A stretch of DNA of 64,000 nt from Neoroseomonas terrae (GCF_018129025.1 NZ_JAAEDI010000017.1:80589-144588); one strand, 5' to 3'. Positions 25,584-35,045 are shown, numbered from the stretch's first letter. Translations and numbers: made by a program. The notes: generated by a model from the letters alone, not told the origin.

Positions 25584-27331
25584 GTCTCGCCCAGACGGTC
25601 ATCGAACATCTGCCGGGCTTCCAGCAACAAGGCGGCGAGCGTGTCCGCCGCCAGGGTCAGCATCTCGCTGCTGGTCGCCTGCTGCTTTTCGATGGGCGCC
25701 CAGCCCTTCGCCTCGCGCTTGGAAAGGCCGTAGAGCAAGGCCTGGCCGAGCCGCAGCACCAGCATGCGCTCGGCGATAGTCAGCGCCGCGGCCTGGGCCT
25801 GCTCGGCGGGCACCTCGGCCGGCGCCGTCGCGATCAATGCATCGGCCACACGCTGCACGCTCGGGTAGCCGAGGTTGACATAGAGCTGGTGCGTCTCCGG
25901 ATAGAAGCGCGCGGCGCGGTGCGTCAGGTTGCGATCAGCGATCTCCTGCTCGTCGCGCAGCAGGAGCAGTTCCGGGATCACCTCCAGATCCTCGACCTCA
26001 TCGACGACCTGGCCCTCGGCGTCGCCGGGCGGCGGCGGCGGCGGCGTCACATCGGGCGCGGCCTTGGGTGCTGCGGCGGCATCCGGGGGAGCAGCGACCC
26101 CTGCCATCGTCTCCGGGCCAGTGGGCGGCGGGCGACGCAGGCGGGGCCGCTTTCGCTTCAGGCCCAGTTCGGCCATCAGGTGCCGAAGCTGATCGTTGAC
26201 GTCGCCCAGCAGGTCGAGATCGGGCGAGAGGCTCTGCACCAGTTCCCGCACCCAGCCCGGAAGGCGCGCGCGGACCATGGCGGCGAAGTCGGGCAGGCGC
26301 GCCGGGTCCTGCGCGCCGTTGCGGTAGCGGAGGAACTGCCGGTACGCCTCGGGCCGCGCGGGGTATCCTTTCGGCAGTTCGATGACGACGGACAGGTGCC
26401 GTGCCCCGAAGCCGATGCCGAAAGCGGGCGCTTCCTGCGTCCAGCGCGTGGCGGATCGGAAATCGTAGAACTCGTCGTCATGCACCAGGCCGCCGAAGCT
26501 GATGTCGGGGGAGAGCCGGTCAACGAATGAGGCATTCCGCCCCGGCAGGCTCGGATGCGCCGGGTCGTAGCCGAAGCGCGCCATGACGCCTTCCGGCAGT
26601 TCGACCACCTCGCAGCGAGCGAAGCGCTGGTCCATGTGGCTGTCGAGCGGAACAAAGGCGCGCGGCCGCAGCGTATTGGCGATCTCGGGGCCGAGCATCA
26701 CCCGCACGCCGCCGGCGATGCGGAAGAAGCGGTGCTGCAGTTCCCGCAACACCCACCCTTTCAGGACCCGGGGATTGCCGCCGTAGGGATCGGCCACCGT
26801 GTCCTGGTCCGCGCGCTGACCGAGCAGCGTCACCTCCGTCCAGTCATGAGTGGTGTCGGCGCCGGCCTCACGCACGGCTGCCGTCACGTCGATGACGGCG
26901 GCGCCGCCAGGCTGCAGGATCCGGCCATAGACGCCGTTCCGCTTGCCGATCGTGACCTCGCTGACCTGCCCACGTTTGCACGACCGGTAGCGCACGCCGA
27001 GGTGGTTCGACGGCAGGGTGGCGACCTTCGCTCCCATGCCGAAATTGCCGTCCAGCGCCTGCAGCTTCCCGACCGAGGAGGCGATGTCGCACATCCGGTG
27101 CAGCTCATCGGCATCGAGCCCCGGCCCGGTGTTCCACAGCCGCAGCTTGCGCACGCCGTCAACCGCGACACCGGTGATCTCGACGAGTCGGCGGCCCGGC
27201 GGCGCATGGCAGGCGGCCTCCAGCGCATTCTTCACCAGTTCGCGGATCATCATCGACCGGGGGCAGCGCTCGATCATGCTGGCAACGAGGAAATCCTCGT
27301 CGCCCACCCTCAGCTTCGTTATCCCGGCCAT
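25553..27331 (-). CDS. GHKL-fold ATPase domain protein of unknown function (Hsp90/MORC/MutL-like N-terminus)
   Basis: 592 residues from ATG 27331 (MAGITKLRVGDEDF). The N-terminal 110 residues carry a GHKL ATP site. The N box is 'RELVKNALEAA' (Glu31, Asn35), the G1 box 'LWNTGPGLDADEL' (residues 65-77) and the G2 box 'GNFGMGAKVATL' (95-106) with GxGxK. In the G1 box the usual Asp that contacts adenine is Asn67, while the catalytic-type Glu31 is kept. A middle region (about 110-400) follows, then a Pro-rich linker ('VTPPPPPPGD', near 440) and a helical C-terminus. It is not a histidine kinase (no H-box helix), and has no endonuclease motif I recognise. It stands alone between dapB and metK. I cannot name its function. 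Confidence 0.85.
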   Translation of the reverse strand: MAGITKLRVGDEDFLVASMIERCPRSMMIRELVKNALEAACHAPPGRRLVEITGVAVDGVRKLRLWNTGPGLDADELHRMCDIASSVGKLQALDGNFGMGAKVATLPSNHLGVRYRSCKRGQVSEVTIGKRNGVYGRILQPGGAAVIDVTAAVREAGADTTHDWTEVTLLGQRADQDTVADPYGGNPRVLKGWVLRELQHRFFRIAGGVRVMLGPEIANTLRPRAFVPLDSHMDQRFARCEVVELPEGVMARFGYDPAHPSLPGRNASFVDRLSPDISFGGLVHDDEFYDFRSATRWTQEAPAFGIGFGARHLSVVIELPKGYPARPEAYRQFLRYRNGAQDPARLPDFAAMVRARLPGWVRELVQSLSPDLDLLGDVNDQLRHLMAELGLKRKRPRLRRPPPTGPETMAGVAAPPDAAAAPKAAPDVTPPPPPPGDAEGQVVDEVEDLEVIPELLLLRDEQEIADRNLTHRAARFYPETHQLYVNLGYPSVQRVADALIATAPAEVPAEQAQAAALTIAERMLVLRLGQALLYGLSKREAKGWAPIEKQQATSSEMLTLAADTLAALLLEARQMFDDRLGETYMPSTSRMP

Positions 27332-27518
27332 GCCGTCACGCCCCCTGTTCCGGAAAGCCCCGGATGGATGAACCGTAAAGCGTCTCCGGACGCAACCGCG
27401 CTGCCTTGACCCCGCCACACCCCCTTGCCATACGCGATCGTCCCCGGATGCCCCGGGCCCAGCCCGCCGGGGCTTCCAGCCGGCGAATTCCCCCCGCGAC
27501 AAGAGGCCGAACCAAGCC

Positions 27519-28706
27519 ATGCGCGATACCGGCGAGTATCTCTTCACGTCCGAGTCCGTTTCCGAAGGCCATCCGGACAAGGTGGCCGACCGCATCTCGG
27601 ATACGGTGCTCGATGCCTTCCTGACGGCCGACCCTTATTCGCGGGTGGCCTGCGAGACCCTGGTGACGACCAACCGTGTCGTCCTGGCCGGCGAAGTCCG
27701 CGGCCCCGGTTCGGTCACGCCGGAATACCTGATGCATCTGGCGCGGCTTGCGATCCATGACATCGGTTATGAGCAGGACGGCTTCCACTGGGAGAAGGCG
27801 AGCATCGAATGCCACCTGCACGCCCAGTCCGCCCATATCGCGCAGGGCGTCGATGCCGCCGGCAACAAGGATGAAGGCGCCGGCGACCAGGGCATCATGT
27901 TCGGCTACGCCTGCACCGAGACGCCGGATCTCATGCCCGCGCCGCTGTACTACGCGCACCTGATCCTGCGCCGCATCAGCGAGCTGCGCCGCATCGCGCA
28001 CCCATCCGTGCAGGGCCTGCTGCCCGACGCGAAGTCCCAGGTGACGCTGCGCTACGTGGACGGCAAGCCGGTGGGCGCGACCTCCATCGTGCTCTCGACC
28101 CAGCACGCCGAAGGCATGGAGCAGTCGCAGATCAAGGCGATGGTGAAGCCGCTGATCGAGGAAGCGCTGCCCGCCGGCTGGATGTGCCCGGAAGCCGAGC
28201 TGTACGTGAACCCGACCGGCCAGTTCGTGATCGGCGGTCCGGACGGCGATTGCGGCCTGACCGGGCGCAAGATCATCGTCGACACCTATGGCGGCGCCGC
28301 GCCGCATGGTGGCGGGGCGTTCTCGGGCAAGGATCCGACGAAGGTCGATCGTTCGGCCGCCTATGCCGCGCGCTATGTCGCGAAGAACGTCGTCGCGGCC
28401 GGCCTCGCGGACAAGTGCACCATCCAGGTGTCCTATGCGATCGGCGTGTCGAAGCCGCTGTCGGTGTATTTCGACCTGCACGGCACCGGGCGCGACATCG
28501 ATGAGGTGAAGCTCGCCAAGGTGATCGACGGGCTGGTGAATCTCTCCCCGCGTGGCATCCGCGAACACCTGCACATGAACCGGCCGATCTACGTGCCGAC
28601 CTCGGCCTATGGCCATTTCGGCCGCACGCCGGACGAGGATCTCGGGACCTTCACCTGGGAGAAGACCGACCTCACCGACGAGCTGAAGCGCGCCTTCGGC
28701 CGGTGA
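27519..28706 (+). CDS. metK: S-adenosylmethionine synthetase
   Basis: 395 residues. It starts with '[19 protein letters not shown]' (catalytic His and Mg site). It contains '[13 protein letters not shown]' and '[19 protein letters not shown]', both MetK signatures. It makes SAM from methionine and ATP in the cytoplasm. The leader (27332-27518) is GC-rich with a CCCCGG/CCGGGG hairpin, but I find no known SAM riboswitch pattern. The stop overlaps the trmB start by 4 bp (GTGA). Confidence 0.98.
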   Translation: MRDTGEYLFTSESVSEGHPDKVADRISDTVLDAFLTADPYSRVACETLVTTNRVVLAGEVRGPGSVTPEYLMHLARLAIHDIGYEQDGFHWEKASIECHLHAQSAHIAQGVDAAGNKDEGAGDQGIMFGYACTETPDLMPAPLYYAHLILRRISELRRIAHPSVQGLLPDAKSQVTLRYVDGKPVGATSIVLSTQHAEGMEQSQIKAMVKPLIEEALPAGWMCPEAELYVNPTGQFVIGGPDGDCGLTGRKIIVDTYGGAAPHGGGAFSGKDPTKVDRSAAYAARYVAKNVVAAGLADKCTIQVSYAIGVSKPLSVYFDLHGTGRDIDEVKLAKVIDGLVNLSPRGIREHLHMNRPIYVPTSAYGHFGRTPDEDLGTFTWEKTDLTDELKRAFGR

Positions 28707-29461
28707 CGACGCAGGGTGACATGCGGCCGGGCGACCTGCCGCATCGCGCGCCCTCCCTGACGCCGGAGGGTATTCCCGACCGGCTGTATGGCCGCCGCCG
28801 GGGGCATCCCCTGCGGCCGCGGCAGGAACGGCTGATCGAGCTTGCCCTGCCGCGCTTCCGCCTCACCGCGGCGGAGGCGGCCCACCCGCAGGGCCCCTTC
28901 CCGGGTGCGACCGACCTGTGGCTTGAAGTCGGCTTCGGCGGGGGCGAGCATGCGCTCGCCCTGTCCGCGGCGCATCCCGGCGTTGCGCTGATCGCCTCCG
29001 AGGTGTTCGAGAACGGGCTGTGCTCGCTGCTGACGCGGGTCGTGCCCGAAGGCGCCGAGGCGACCTGCCGGGTGCCCGACCGCCTGCGCCTGTGGCCGGA
29101 GGATGCGCGCCACCTTGTCGCGCTGCTGCCGGATGCGGCGCTCGGCCGGCTGTACCTGATGTTCCCCGACCCCTGGCCGAAGGCACGGCACGCCAAGCGC
29201 CGCTTCGTGCACCACGCCATGCTGCCGCTGGTGGCCCGCGTGCTGCGCGCCGGGGCCGAATGGCGCATCGCCTCCGACGACCCGACCTATCAGGCCTGGG
29301 TGGAGGAGGTCTTCGCCGACCAGGCGTTCTTCACGCTGCGCAGCGTTGTCACCGACCGCGCCGCCGACTGGCATCCGACGCGATACGAGGCGAAGGCGAT
29401 CCGCGAGGGCCGGATGCCGCGGTACTGGACCTTCGTGCGGAGCGATGCGCCATGCAGTTGA
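28703..29461 (+). CDS. trmB: tRNA (guanine-N7)-methyltransferase
   Basis: 252 residues if started at GTG 28703, which overlaps the metK stop by 4 bp; ATG 28721 is an alternative. The SAM-binding motif is '[17 protein letters not shown]' and the tRNA-binding/catalytic segment '[16 protein letters not shown]' is the TrmB hallmark. It methylates G46 of tRNAs. The metK-trmB pair is common in alphaproteobacteria, and coupling places the SAM maker next to a SAM user. Confidence 0.95.
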   Translation: MTTQGDMRPGDLPHRAPSLTPEGIPDRLYGRRRGHPLRPRQERLIELALPRFRLTAAEAAHPQGPFPGATDLWLEVGFGGGEHALALSAAHPGVALIASEVFENGLCSLLTRVVPEGAEATCRVPDRLRLWPEDARHLVALLPDAALGRLYLMFPDPWPKARHAKRRFVHHAMLPLVARVLRAGAEWRIASDDPTYQAWVEEVFADQAFFTLRSVVTDRAADWHPTRYEAKAIREGRMPRYWTFVRSDAPCS

Positions 29462-30210
29462 ACGGAGCGGCTGCCCTCGTTACCGGCGCGGGCTCCGGCC
29501 TCGGCGCTGCCACGGCCGAGGCGCTGGCCGCCGCCGGCGCGCATGTCGTCGCGATGGACCTGAATGCGGACGGCCTCGCCGCTCTCGCGTCTCGCTGCGA
29601 TGCCACGCCGATCGCCGGGGACGTCACGAGCGAAACCGATGTCGCGGGCGCCCTGGAAGCTGCCGGCGGCCTCGGACCGCTGCGGCTGGTCGTGAACTGT
29701 GCGGGCATTGCGCCTGCCGCCCGCGTTGTCGGACGCAACGGCGCGCATGACCTCGCGCTGTTCGAACGCACGCTGCGCATCAATCTGGTCGGCACCTTCA
29801 ATGTGCTGCGCCTCGCCGCGCAGCGCATGCAGCGGCTGGAGCCGACGGCGCCGGACCATGAGCGCGGTGTCATCGTCAACACCGCCTCCATCGCCGCCGA
29901 GGACGGGCAGGTCGGCCAATGCGCCTATGCCGCATCCAAGGCGGGCGTGATGGGGCTGACGCTTCCCGCGGCGCGGGAACTGGCAAAATCCGGCATCCGC
30001 GTCGTCACCATCGCCCCGGGGCTGTTCGAGACGCCGATGCTCGCCGGCCTGCCGGATGCTGCCCAGGCAGCGATCCGCGCGCTGCCGCCTTTCCCGGCAC
30101 GGCTCGGCAAGCCCGCGGAGTTCGCCGCCATGGTGCTGGCGATCTGCGCGAACCCGCTGCTGAACGGCACGACGATCCGCGTCGATTCGGCGCTGCGCCT
30201 GCCGCCCTGA
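29452..30210 (+). CDS. Short-chain dehydrogenase/reductase (HSD10/3-hydroxyacyl-CoA dehydrogenase type II-like)
   Basis: 252 residues from ATG 29452, overlapping the trmB 3' end by 10 bp. Cofactor motif 'TGAGSGLGAATAEALA', then Asp in 'VVAMDLNADG' which favours NAD over NADP, 'NCAG', and a catalytic Ser-Tyr-Lys in 'NTASIAAEDG' and 'CAYAASKAG'. The segment 'LFERTLRINLVGTFNVLRLA' and the insertion before the active site match the type II 3-hydroxyacyl-CoA dehydrogenase branch. Probable role in fatty-acid or branched-chain acyl-CoA oxidation (inference from subfamily). Confidence 0.9.
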   Translation: MQLNGAAALVTGAGSGLGAATAEALAAAGAHVVAMDLNADGLAALASRCDATPIAGDVTSETDVAGALEAAGGLGPLRLVVNCAGIAPAARVVGRNGAHDLALFERTLRINLVGTFNVLRLAAQRMQRLEPTAPDHERGVIVNTASIAAEDGQVGQCAYAASKAGVMGLTLPAARELAKSGIRVVTIAPGLFETPMLAGLPDAAQAAIRALPPFPARLGKPAEFAAMVLAICANPLLNGTTIRVDSALRLPP

Positions 30211-30212
30211 CC

Positions 30213-30533
30213 TCAGGCGCCGCGCGGCGCCAGCAGGATGACCGCGGCGCCGGTCAGGCACAGTGCGGCACCGATGGCATCCCAGCGGTCCGGCCGGACG
30301 CCCTCCACCAGCCACATCCAGACGAGCGACGCGGCGATATAGACGCCGCCATAGGCGGCGAAGGCGCGCCCGGCGGCGGCGGCATCGACGCGCGACAGCA
30401 GCCAGGCGAAGGCAATCAGCGCCGCCACGCCGGGGACCAGCCACCACGGGCTGCGGCCGAGACGCAGCACCGCCCAGAAGGCGAAGCAGCCACCGATCTC
30501 GGCGATGGCGGCAAGGGTGTAGATCAGGATCAC
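30213..30533 (-). CDS. YnfA family small membrane protein
   Basis: 106 residues from GTG 30533 (reads [18 protein letters not shown]). Four hydrophobic segments and the family pattern '[20 protein letters not shown]' near residue 65 match YnfA/UPF0060, whose members are about 108 residues. I reject the longer ATG start at 30596: it adds 21 residues encoded entirely by the adjacent hairpin repeat. YnfA relatives resemble small multidrug-resistance pumps, but transport by this copy is unproven. Convergent with the SDR gene, 2 bp apart. Confidence 0.9.
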   Translation of the reverse strand: MILIYTLAAIAEIGGCFAFWAVLRLGRSPWWLVPGVAALIAFAWLLSRVDAAAAGRAFAAYGGVYIAASLVWMWLVEGVRPDRWDAIGAALCLTGAAVILLAPRGA

Positions 30534-30542
30534 GGGCGCATT

Positions 30543-30785
30543 GGAGGGGCTTTGCCCCTCCAGACCACCCCAGCAAAGGCCGAAAGGCCTTTGCAAACCT
30601 CAACTTGGTGCTGGGCCATACGGTTCGTTGGGCACGACAAGGTGTCGTCGTGCACGGTGGTTGCTTCCTGGTGATGGGCGCACTGCCGTGGCCGGCGCCT
30701 TGCCCGCCCGGCGCCAGATCGAGGTTTCCAAAGGCCCTTCGGCCTTTGGCGGGGAGTGGCTTGGAGAGGGGCGGCGCCCCTCTCC
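30543..30785. repeat. Intergenic inverted-pair hairpin island B
   Basis: The left arm, in reverse orientation, has outer hairpin GGAGGGGC-TTT-GCCCCTCC (30543-30561) and inner hairpin GCAAAGGCC-GAAA-GGCCTTTGC (30573-30594). The right arm has inner hairpin CCAAAGGCC-CTTC-GGCCTTTGG (30728-30749) and outer hairpin GGAGAGGGGC-GGC-GCCCCTCTCC (30763-30785). Stem changes on one side are matched on the other, so pairing is preserved. The 130-bp centre shows no gene. The left arm ends 10 bp before the ynfA-like start codon and the right arm lies 19 bp after the stop of the M20 gene. Confidence 0.85.
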
Positions 30786-30804
30786 AACAACCCGCCGCGC
30801 AACC

Positions 30805-31935
30805 TCAATCGATGCTCTCAAGCAGCTCGCACAGCGTCGCGCAGCGCGGTGCCAGGTCCTGCCACAGCACGTGCTCGAACGGCGCATGCGCGCCTGCCCC
30901 TGTGCAGCCCAGCCCGTCCAGCGTTGGTACGCCGATCGCCGCGGTGAAGTTGCCATCCGACCCGCCGCCCCGATGCTGCTTCGGCAGGGTGTAGCCATGC
31001 CGTGCCGCGATACCGTGCGCCATCTCGTAGAGCGCCGTGATTTCGGGCGTCTCCACCATCGGCGGGCGGTTCATGCCGCCGGTCACCTCGATGCGGATGC
31101 CGTGCGCTTCCCCCGCCATGGCGTGGATCAGGCGCTCGATGCGCTCACCGTCGGGAACGGTCGCGACACGGCAGTCGATCTCGCAGCCGGCCTCGGGCGG
31201 AACGACGTTCGGGCGCGTACCGCCCCAGATCGGCGCGACGTTGGTGGTGGTGCCGCCGGGCAGGTCAGTCAGGTCGTGGATCTCGAGGATCTTCCGCGCC
31301 AGGGCCACCACGGCGCTGCGCCCGTCCTGCCAGTTGCCGCCGGCATGGGCTGACACGCCGTGCACCTTCATCACGAAACGGCCGACACCCTTGCGCGCGG
31401 TGACGCAGGCGCCGTTCGGGCCGCCGGCAGGTTCCGGGATCAGCACGGCGCGCGCACCGGTCGCGGCCTTCTCGATCGGCGCGCGGGATGTCGGGCTGCC
31501 CACTTCCTCATCCGGCGTCAGCAGCAGGATGATCGGGCGCTTCGTCTTCACCTTCTGGCGAAGGATCTCCCGAACGGCATGGAAGGCGAAGAAGGACCCG
31601 GCCTTCATGTCATAAATGCCAGGGCCGTGTGCCTTGGCGCCATCCACCTTCCACGGCATGGAGGTGGCAAGCGTGCCGTGGTCCCACACTGTATCGAGAT
31701 GACCGGCGACGACGACAGGCGCACCCTCACCCGGCGTCCGGGCAATGAGCGTGTCGCCATAGCCGTCATAGCCCGGCATTCGTTCCAGCGCCGCTCCGAC
31801 CGCGGCCAGCTCCGCCTGCGCCTTGTCGATCAGCCCGTTCACTGCCTTGGGATCGGTGGTCGGCGTCTCATGCACCACCCAGCCCTTGAGTTCATCGAGG
31901 ATGCGTTCGGAGGAGCCAAGCTGGGTCTGGGGCAT
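30805..31935 (-). CDS. M20 family metallopeptidase (glutamate carboxypeptidase-like)
   Basis: 376 residues from ATG 31935 (MPQTQLGSSERIL). Dinuclear zinc-site motifs are all present: 'VVVAGHLDTVWDHG' (first His), 'GPGIYDMKAG' (bridging Asp), 'LLTPDEEVGS' (catalytic Glu and Zn Glu) and a later 'GGGSDGNFTA'. The dimerisation lid domain is inserted around residues 180-290. The profile fits the carboxypeptidase G2/ArgE-like branch that removes C-terminal Glu or N-acyl groups. No signal peptide is evident, so probably cytoplasmic. Divergent from the MaoC gene. Confidence 0.9.
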   Translation of the reverse strand: MPQTQLGSSERILDELKGWVVHETPTTDPKAVNGLIDKAQAELAAVGAALERMPGYDGYGDTLIARTPGEGAPVVVAGHLDTVWDHGTLATSMPWKVDGAKAHGPGIYDMKAGSFFAFHAVREILRQKVKTKRPIILLLTPDEEVGSPTSRAPIEKAATGARAVLIPEPAGGPNGACVTARKGVGRFVMKVHGVSAHAGGNWQDGRSAVVALARKILEIHDLTDLPGGTTTNVAPIWGGTRPNVVPPEAGCEIDCRVATVPDGERIERLIHAMAGEAHGIRIEVTGGMNRPPMVETPEITALYEMAHGIAARHGYTLPKQHRGGGSDGNFTAAIGVPTLDGLGCTGAGAHAPFEHVLWQDLAPRCATLCELLESID

Positions 31936-32053
31936 GGCGGCGGTATCCCTGGGCTGTGCTGGGCGGGCTTCTGGCAGCGGGGTTTTCTCTTGTCCATCCT
32001 GGACAGGGCCGTTAACGACCCTGCCGCAGCGCAGCAGGGGGCCTCCGCCGCTC

Positions 32054-32500
32054 ATGGCCGAATCCTACGCCTTCGAGGACCTCTCCGTCGGCATGACCGC
32101 GAAGTTCTCCAAGACCGTCACCGAGGCTGACATCGTGCTGTTCGCCGCCGTGACCGGCGACACCAACCCGATGCACCTCGACGCCGAGTACGCCGCGACC
32201 TCGATCTTCAAGGAGCGTATCGCCCACGGCATGCTCGCCGCGGGGCTGATCACGAAAGTGCTGGGCACGCAGCTCCCCGGGCCCGGCACCATCTACCTTT
32301 CGCAAAGCCTGCAGTTCCGCGCGCCGGTGCGGATCGGGGAAACGGTGACGGCCACCGTCGAGGTCACGGCGCTTCATGCCGAGAAGCACCGCGCCACGCT
32401 GCGCACCATCTGCACCGTGAAGGGCAAGCCGGTGCTGGAAGGGGAGGCTTATGTCTCCGTCCCGTCCCGCGCGCAGGCGGCGGCCCAGGCGGCGGAGTAG
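32054..32500 (+). CDS. MaoC family enoyl-CoA hydratase (PhaJ-like)
   Basis: 148 residues. The hot-dog fold hydratase-2 motif is visible as 'AAVTGDTNPMHLDAEYA' (catalytic Asp and His), followed by 'RIAHGMLAAGLITKVLG', which is highly typical of (R)-specific enoyl-CoA hydratases. These convert crotonyl- and longer enoyl-CoA to (R)-3-hydroxyacyl-CoA, often for polyhydroxyalkanoate synthesis. The next gene begins 4 bp after the stop, so the two are likely co-transcribed. Confidence 0.92.
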   Translation: MAESYAFEDLSVGMTAKFSKTVTEADIVLFAAVTGDTNPMHLDAEYAATSIFKERIAHGMLAAGLITKVLGTQLPGPGTIYLSQSLQFRAPVRIGETVTATVEVTALHAEKHRATLRTICTVKGKPVLEGEAYVSVPSRAQAAAQAAE

Positions 32501-32504
32501 CATC

Positions 32505-33086
32505 ATGCGTCGTGTCTGCGTGTTCTGCGCGTCCTCCATGGGGTCGCGCCCCGATTATGCGGAGGCCGCCGAGGCCCTCGGCCGGGCGATCGCCAAGCGC
32601 GGCCTCGGCCTCGTCTATGGCGGCGGCGCCGTCGGGCTGATGGGCGTCGTCTCCCGCGCCGTGATCGCCGCCGGCGGCGAGGTCATCGGCATCATCCCGC
32701 ACGGGCTGGTCGTGCGGGAGGCGGGCAGCCGCGACCTGATGGACCTGCGCGTCGTCGGGTCGATGCACGAACGCAAGGCGATGATGGCCGAGCTGTCCGA
32801 CGGCTTCGTCGTGCTGCCCGGCGGCTACGGCACGCTGGAGGAAGCGGTCGAGGCGCTGACCTGGCTGCAGCTCGGCATCCACGGAAAGGGTGTGGTCTTC
32901 GTCGATACGCTGGGCTTCTGGCAGAAGCAGATGGCCATGCTGGACCACATGACCGAGGAAGGGCTCCTGAAGGCCGACATGCGCGCCATGGCGCTGCTCG
33001 CGCCGGATCCCGAGGCGGCGCTCGACCGGCTCGCGACCTTCACGCCGCCGGTCGTGCCACGCTGGCTGCTGCCGGGCGAGGCGTGA
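32505..33086 (+). CDS. LOG family protein (cytokinin riboside 5'-monophosphate phosphoribohydrolase-like)
   Basis: 193 residues from ATG 32505. The Rossmann-like fold carries 'VYGGGAVGLMGVVSRAV' and the catalytic 'LPGGYGTLEEAVEALTW', the PGGxGTxxE motif of LOG proteins. Family members remove ribose-phosphate from AMP or N6-modified AMP. The name 'cytokinin-activating' or 'lysine decarboxylase' often given to it should be read cautiously. It overlaps the next gene, ribF, by 1-4 bp depending on the start chosen there. Confidence 0.93.
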   Translation: MRRVCVFCASSMGSRPDYAEAAEALGRAIAKRGLGLVYGGGAVGLMGVVSRAVIAAGGEVIGIIPHGLVVREAGSRDLMDLRVVGSMHERKAMMAELSDGFVVLPGGYGTLEEAVEALTWLQLGIHGKGVVFVDTLGFWQKQMAMLDHMTEEGLLKADMRAMALLAPDPEAALDRLATFTPPVVPRWLLPGEA

Positions 33087-34003
33087 TGATCATCACCGAC
33101 TGGCGCCGGGTGCCGCCCCAGGCGCGCGGCGCCACCGTCGCGCTGGGCAACATGGATGGCGTGCATCTCGGCCATGCCGCGGTGCTGCGCGCGGCGCACG
33201 CGGCGCGGCCCGACCTGAAACTCGCCGCCCTCACCTTCGAGCCGCATCCGCGCGAGCATTTCCGCCCCGACGATCCGCCCTTCAGGCTGACGCTGCTGCC
33301 GGCGAAGGCGGCGGCGCTGGAAGCGGCGGGGGCGGCGATCGTCTTCGCACTGCCATTCGACGACGCCTTCGCCGCGATGCCTGCCGAGGGTTTCGTCGAG
33401 GAAGTGCTGCACCGGGGAATCGGCGCGAAGCATCTCGCCTGCGGCGCGGATTTCGCGTTCGGCCACCGCCGCGGCGGTGACGTGGAACTCCTCGCAAGGG
33501 AGGCCGAGAAGCGCGGCATGGGGCTGTCCATCGTCCCGCATGTGATGCAGGACGGGGAGGCCATCTCCTCCACGCTCATCCGCCGGCTGCTCCAGGACGG
33601 CTACCCCGAGCGGGCTGCCGAGAAGCTCGGGCGCCCATGGGAAGTTCGCGGCACCGTGGTGCATGGTGACAAGCTGGGCCGTGTGCTCGGCTGGCCCACG
33701 GCGAATATGTGGCTTGGCCGGCACCTCGAGCCTGCGCGCGGCGTCTATGCCGTGACGGTGGCGCTGCCGGACGGCTCGGAAGCGAAGGGGGTTGCGAATG
33801 TCGGCCGCCGCCCGACGCTCGGCGGCGACCCGGAGACCCGGCTCGAGACCTTCATCTTCGACTATGGCGGTGATCTCTACGGCAAGGAGATCGGCGTTCG
33901 GCTGGTGCGCTTCCTGCGGCCCGACGCGAAGTTCGCGGGGCTGGAGGAGTTGAAGGCCGCGATCGCACAGGACGTGGAGGATGCGAAGGCCGCGCTGGCG
34001 TAG
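33086..34003 (+). CDS. ribF: Bifunctional riboflavin kinase / FAD synthetase
   Basis: 305 residues from ATG 33086 (a GTG one codon earlier gives a GTGA overlap with the LOG gene). The N-terminal adenylyltransferase has 'ALGNMDGVHLGHAAVL' and 'SSTLIRRLL'. The C-terminal flavokinase has 'GRVLGWPTANM' with the PTAN motif and 'LETFIFDYGGDLYGKEI'. The protein converts riboflavin to FMN and then FAD, which would serve the many flavoenzymes in this window. Confidence 0.96.
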   Translation: MIITDWRRVPPQARGATVALGNMDGVHLGHAAVLRAAHAARPDLKLAALTFEPHPREHFRPDDPPFRLTLLPAKAAALEAAGAAIVFALPFDDAFAAMPAEGFVEEVLHRGIGAKHLACGADFAFGHRRGGDVELLAREAEKRGMGLSIVPHVMQDGEAISSTLIRRLLQDGYPERAAEKLGRPWEVRGTVVHGDKLGRVLGWPTANMWLGRHLEPARGVYAVTVALPDGSEAKGVANVGRRPTLGGDPETRLETFIFDYGGDLYGKEIGVRLVRFLRPDAKFAGLEELKAAIAQDVEDAKAALA

Positions 34004-34226
34004 GGCATGCGCGTTCTCTGCACGCACGCTACCGCCTTCAGCCTTCTGCTTCGCGGGCATCGTCACGCGACCGGATGATTCCCTCTGACGGTGGTGTGCA
34101 CCAGTGTGCCGACCGCGAAGCACGCTAATGGTCGGCCCCGCGCTTCCACTGGCGCGCCAGGGCTGACACGATCGGGCGGCGCGACCGCGCCTGATCGTCG
34201 AGTAGCTCTACCAAGGAAACGCCGGC

Positions 34227-35045
34227 ATGAGTTCCCATCCCACCGACAAGCGAACCACCGTCCCCAGCATCCTCGCCCGCAAGGGCGGCCGCCCCATCGT
34301 CGCCCTGACCGCCTACAGCGCGCTGACCGCGCGGATGGTCGATGCGCATGCCGATGTGATCCTCGTCGGCGACAGCCTCGCCATGGTCGAGCACGGCATG
34401 GACTCGACGCTCGGCCTGACGCTCGACGTGATGATCCTGCATGGCAGAAGCGTGATGCGCGGCGCACGCAAGGCGCTGGTCGTCGTCGACATGCCCTTCG
34501 GCAGCTATGAGGAAAGCCGCGAGCAGGCCTTCCGCAACGCCGCCCGGCTGCTCGGCGAGACCGGCTGCACCGCGGTGAAGCTCGAAGGCGGCGTCGGCAT
34601 GGCGGACACGATCGCCTTCCTGACCGCACGGGGCATCCCGGTGATGGCGCATATTGGCCTGACGCCGCAATCGGTGATGACGATCGGCGGCTTCCGCACC
34701 CAGGGCCGCCAGGAGGCGGACTGGCCGGCGATCGAGGCCGACGCGGCCGCCGTGGCCGAAGCAGGCGCCTTCTCCGTGGTGCTGGAAGGGCTCGTCGAGC
34801 CGCTCGCCGCGAAGATCACGGGTGCGGTGCCGATCCCGACCATCGGCATCGGCGCCTCGGCACAGTGCGACGGACAGATCCTGGTGCTCGAGGACATGCT
34901 CGGCTTCTCGCCACGCGTTCCACGCTTCGTGCGGCGGTTCGGCGGGCTCGGCGAAGCCGCCGACAAGGCGATCGCCGAGTATGCGCGCGCTGTGGCCGAT
35001 CGCAGCTTTCCGGGGGCGGCCGAGGTCTACTCGATGAAGGCCTGA
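34227..35045 (+). CDS. panB: 3-methyl-2-oxobutanoate hydroxymethyltransferase
   Basis: 272 residues. Family signatures: '[18 protein letters not shown]', '[18 protein letters not shown]' (Mg-binding Asp), '[12 protein letters not shown]', 'AVKLEGG' and 'IGLTPQSV'. It makes ketopantoate for pantothenate and CoA. The 223-bp gap before it (34004-34226) shows nothing recognisable. It is followed by a hairpin island and is convergent with the ABC importer operon. Confidence 0.96.
   Translation: MSSHPTDKRTTVPSILARKGGRPIVALTAYSALTARMVDAHADVILVGDSLAMVEHGMDSTLGLTLDVMILHGRSVMRGARKALVVVDMPFGSYEESREQAFRNAARLLGETGCTAVKLEGGVGMADTIAFLTARGIPVMAHIGLTPQSVMTIGGFRTQGRQEADWPAIEADAAAVAEAGAFSVVLEGLVEPLAAKITGAVPIPTIGIGASAQCDGQILVLEDMLGFSPRVPRFVRRFGGLGEAADKAIAEYARAVADRSFPGAAEVYSMKA

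Noticed and set aside
27332..27518. SAM riboswitch upstream of metK.
   Set aside because: A GC hairpin is present, but I could not match any SAM-II or SAM/SAH consensus; a covariance-model search would settle it.
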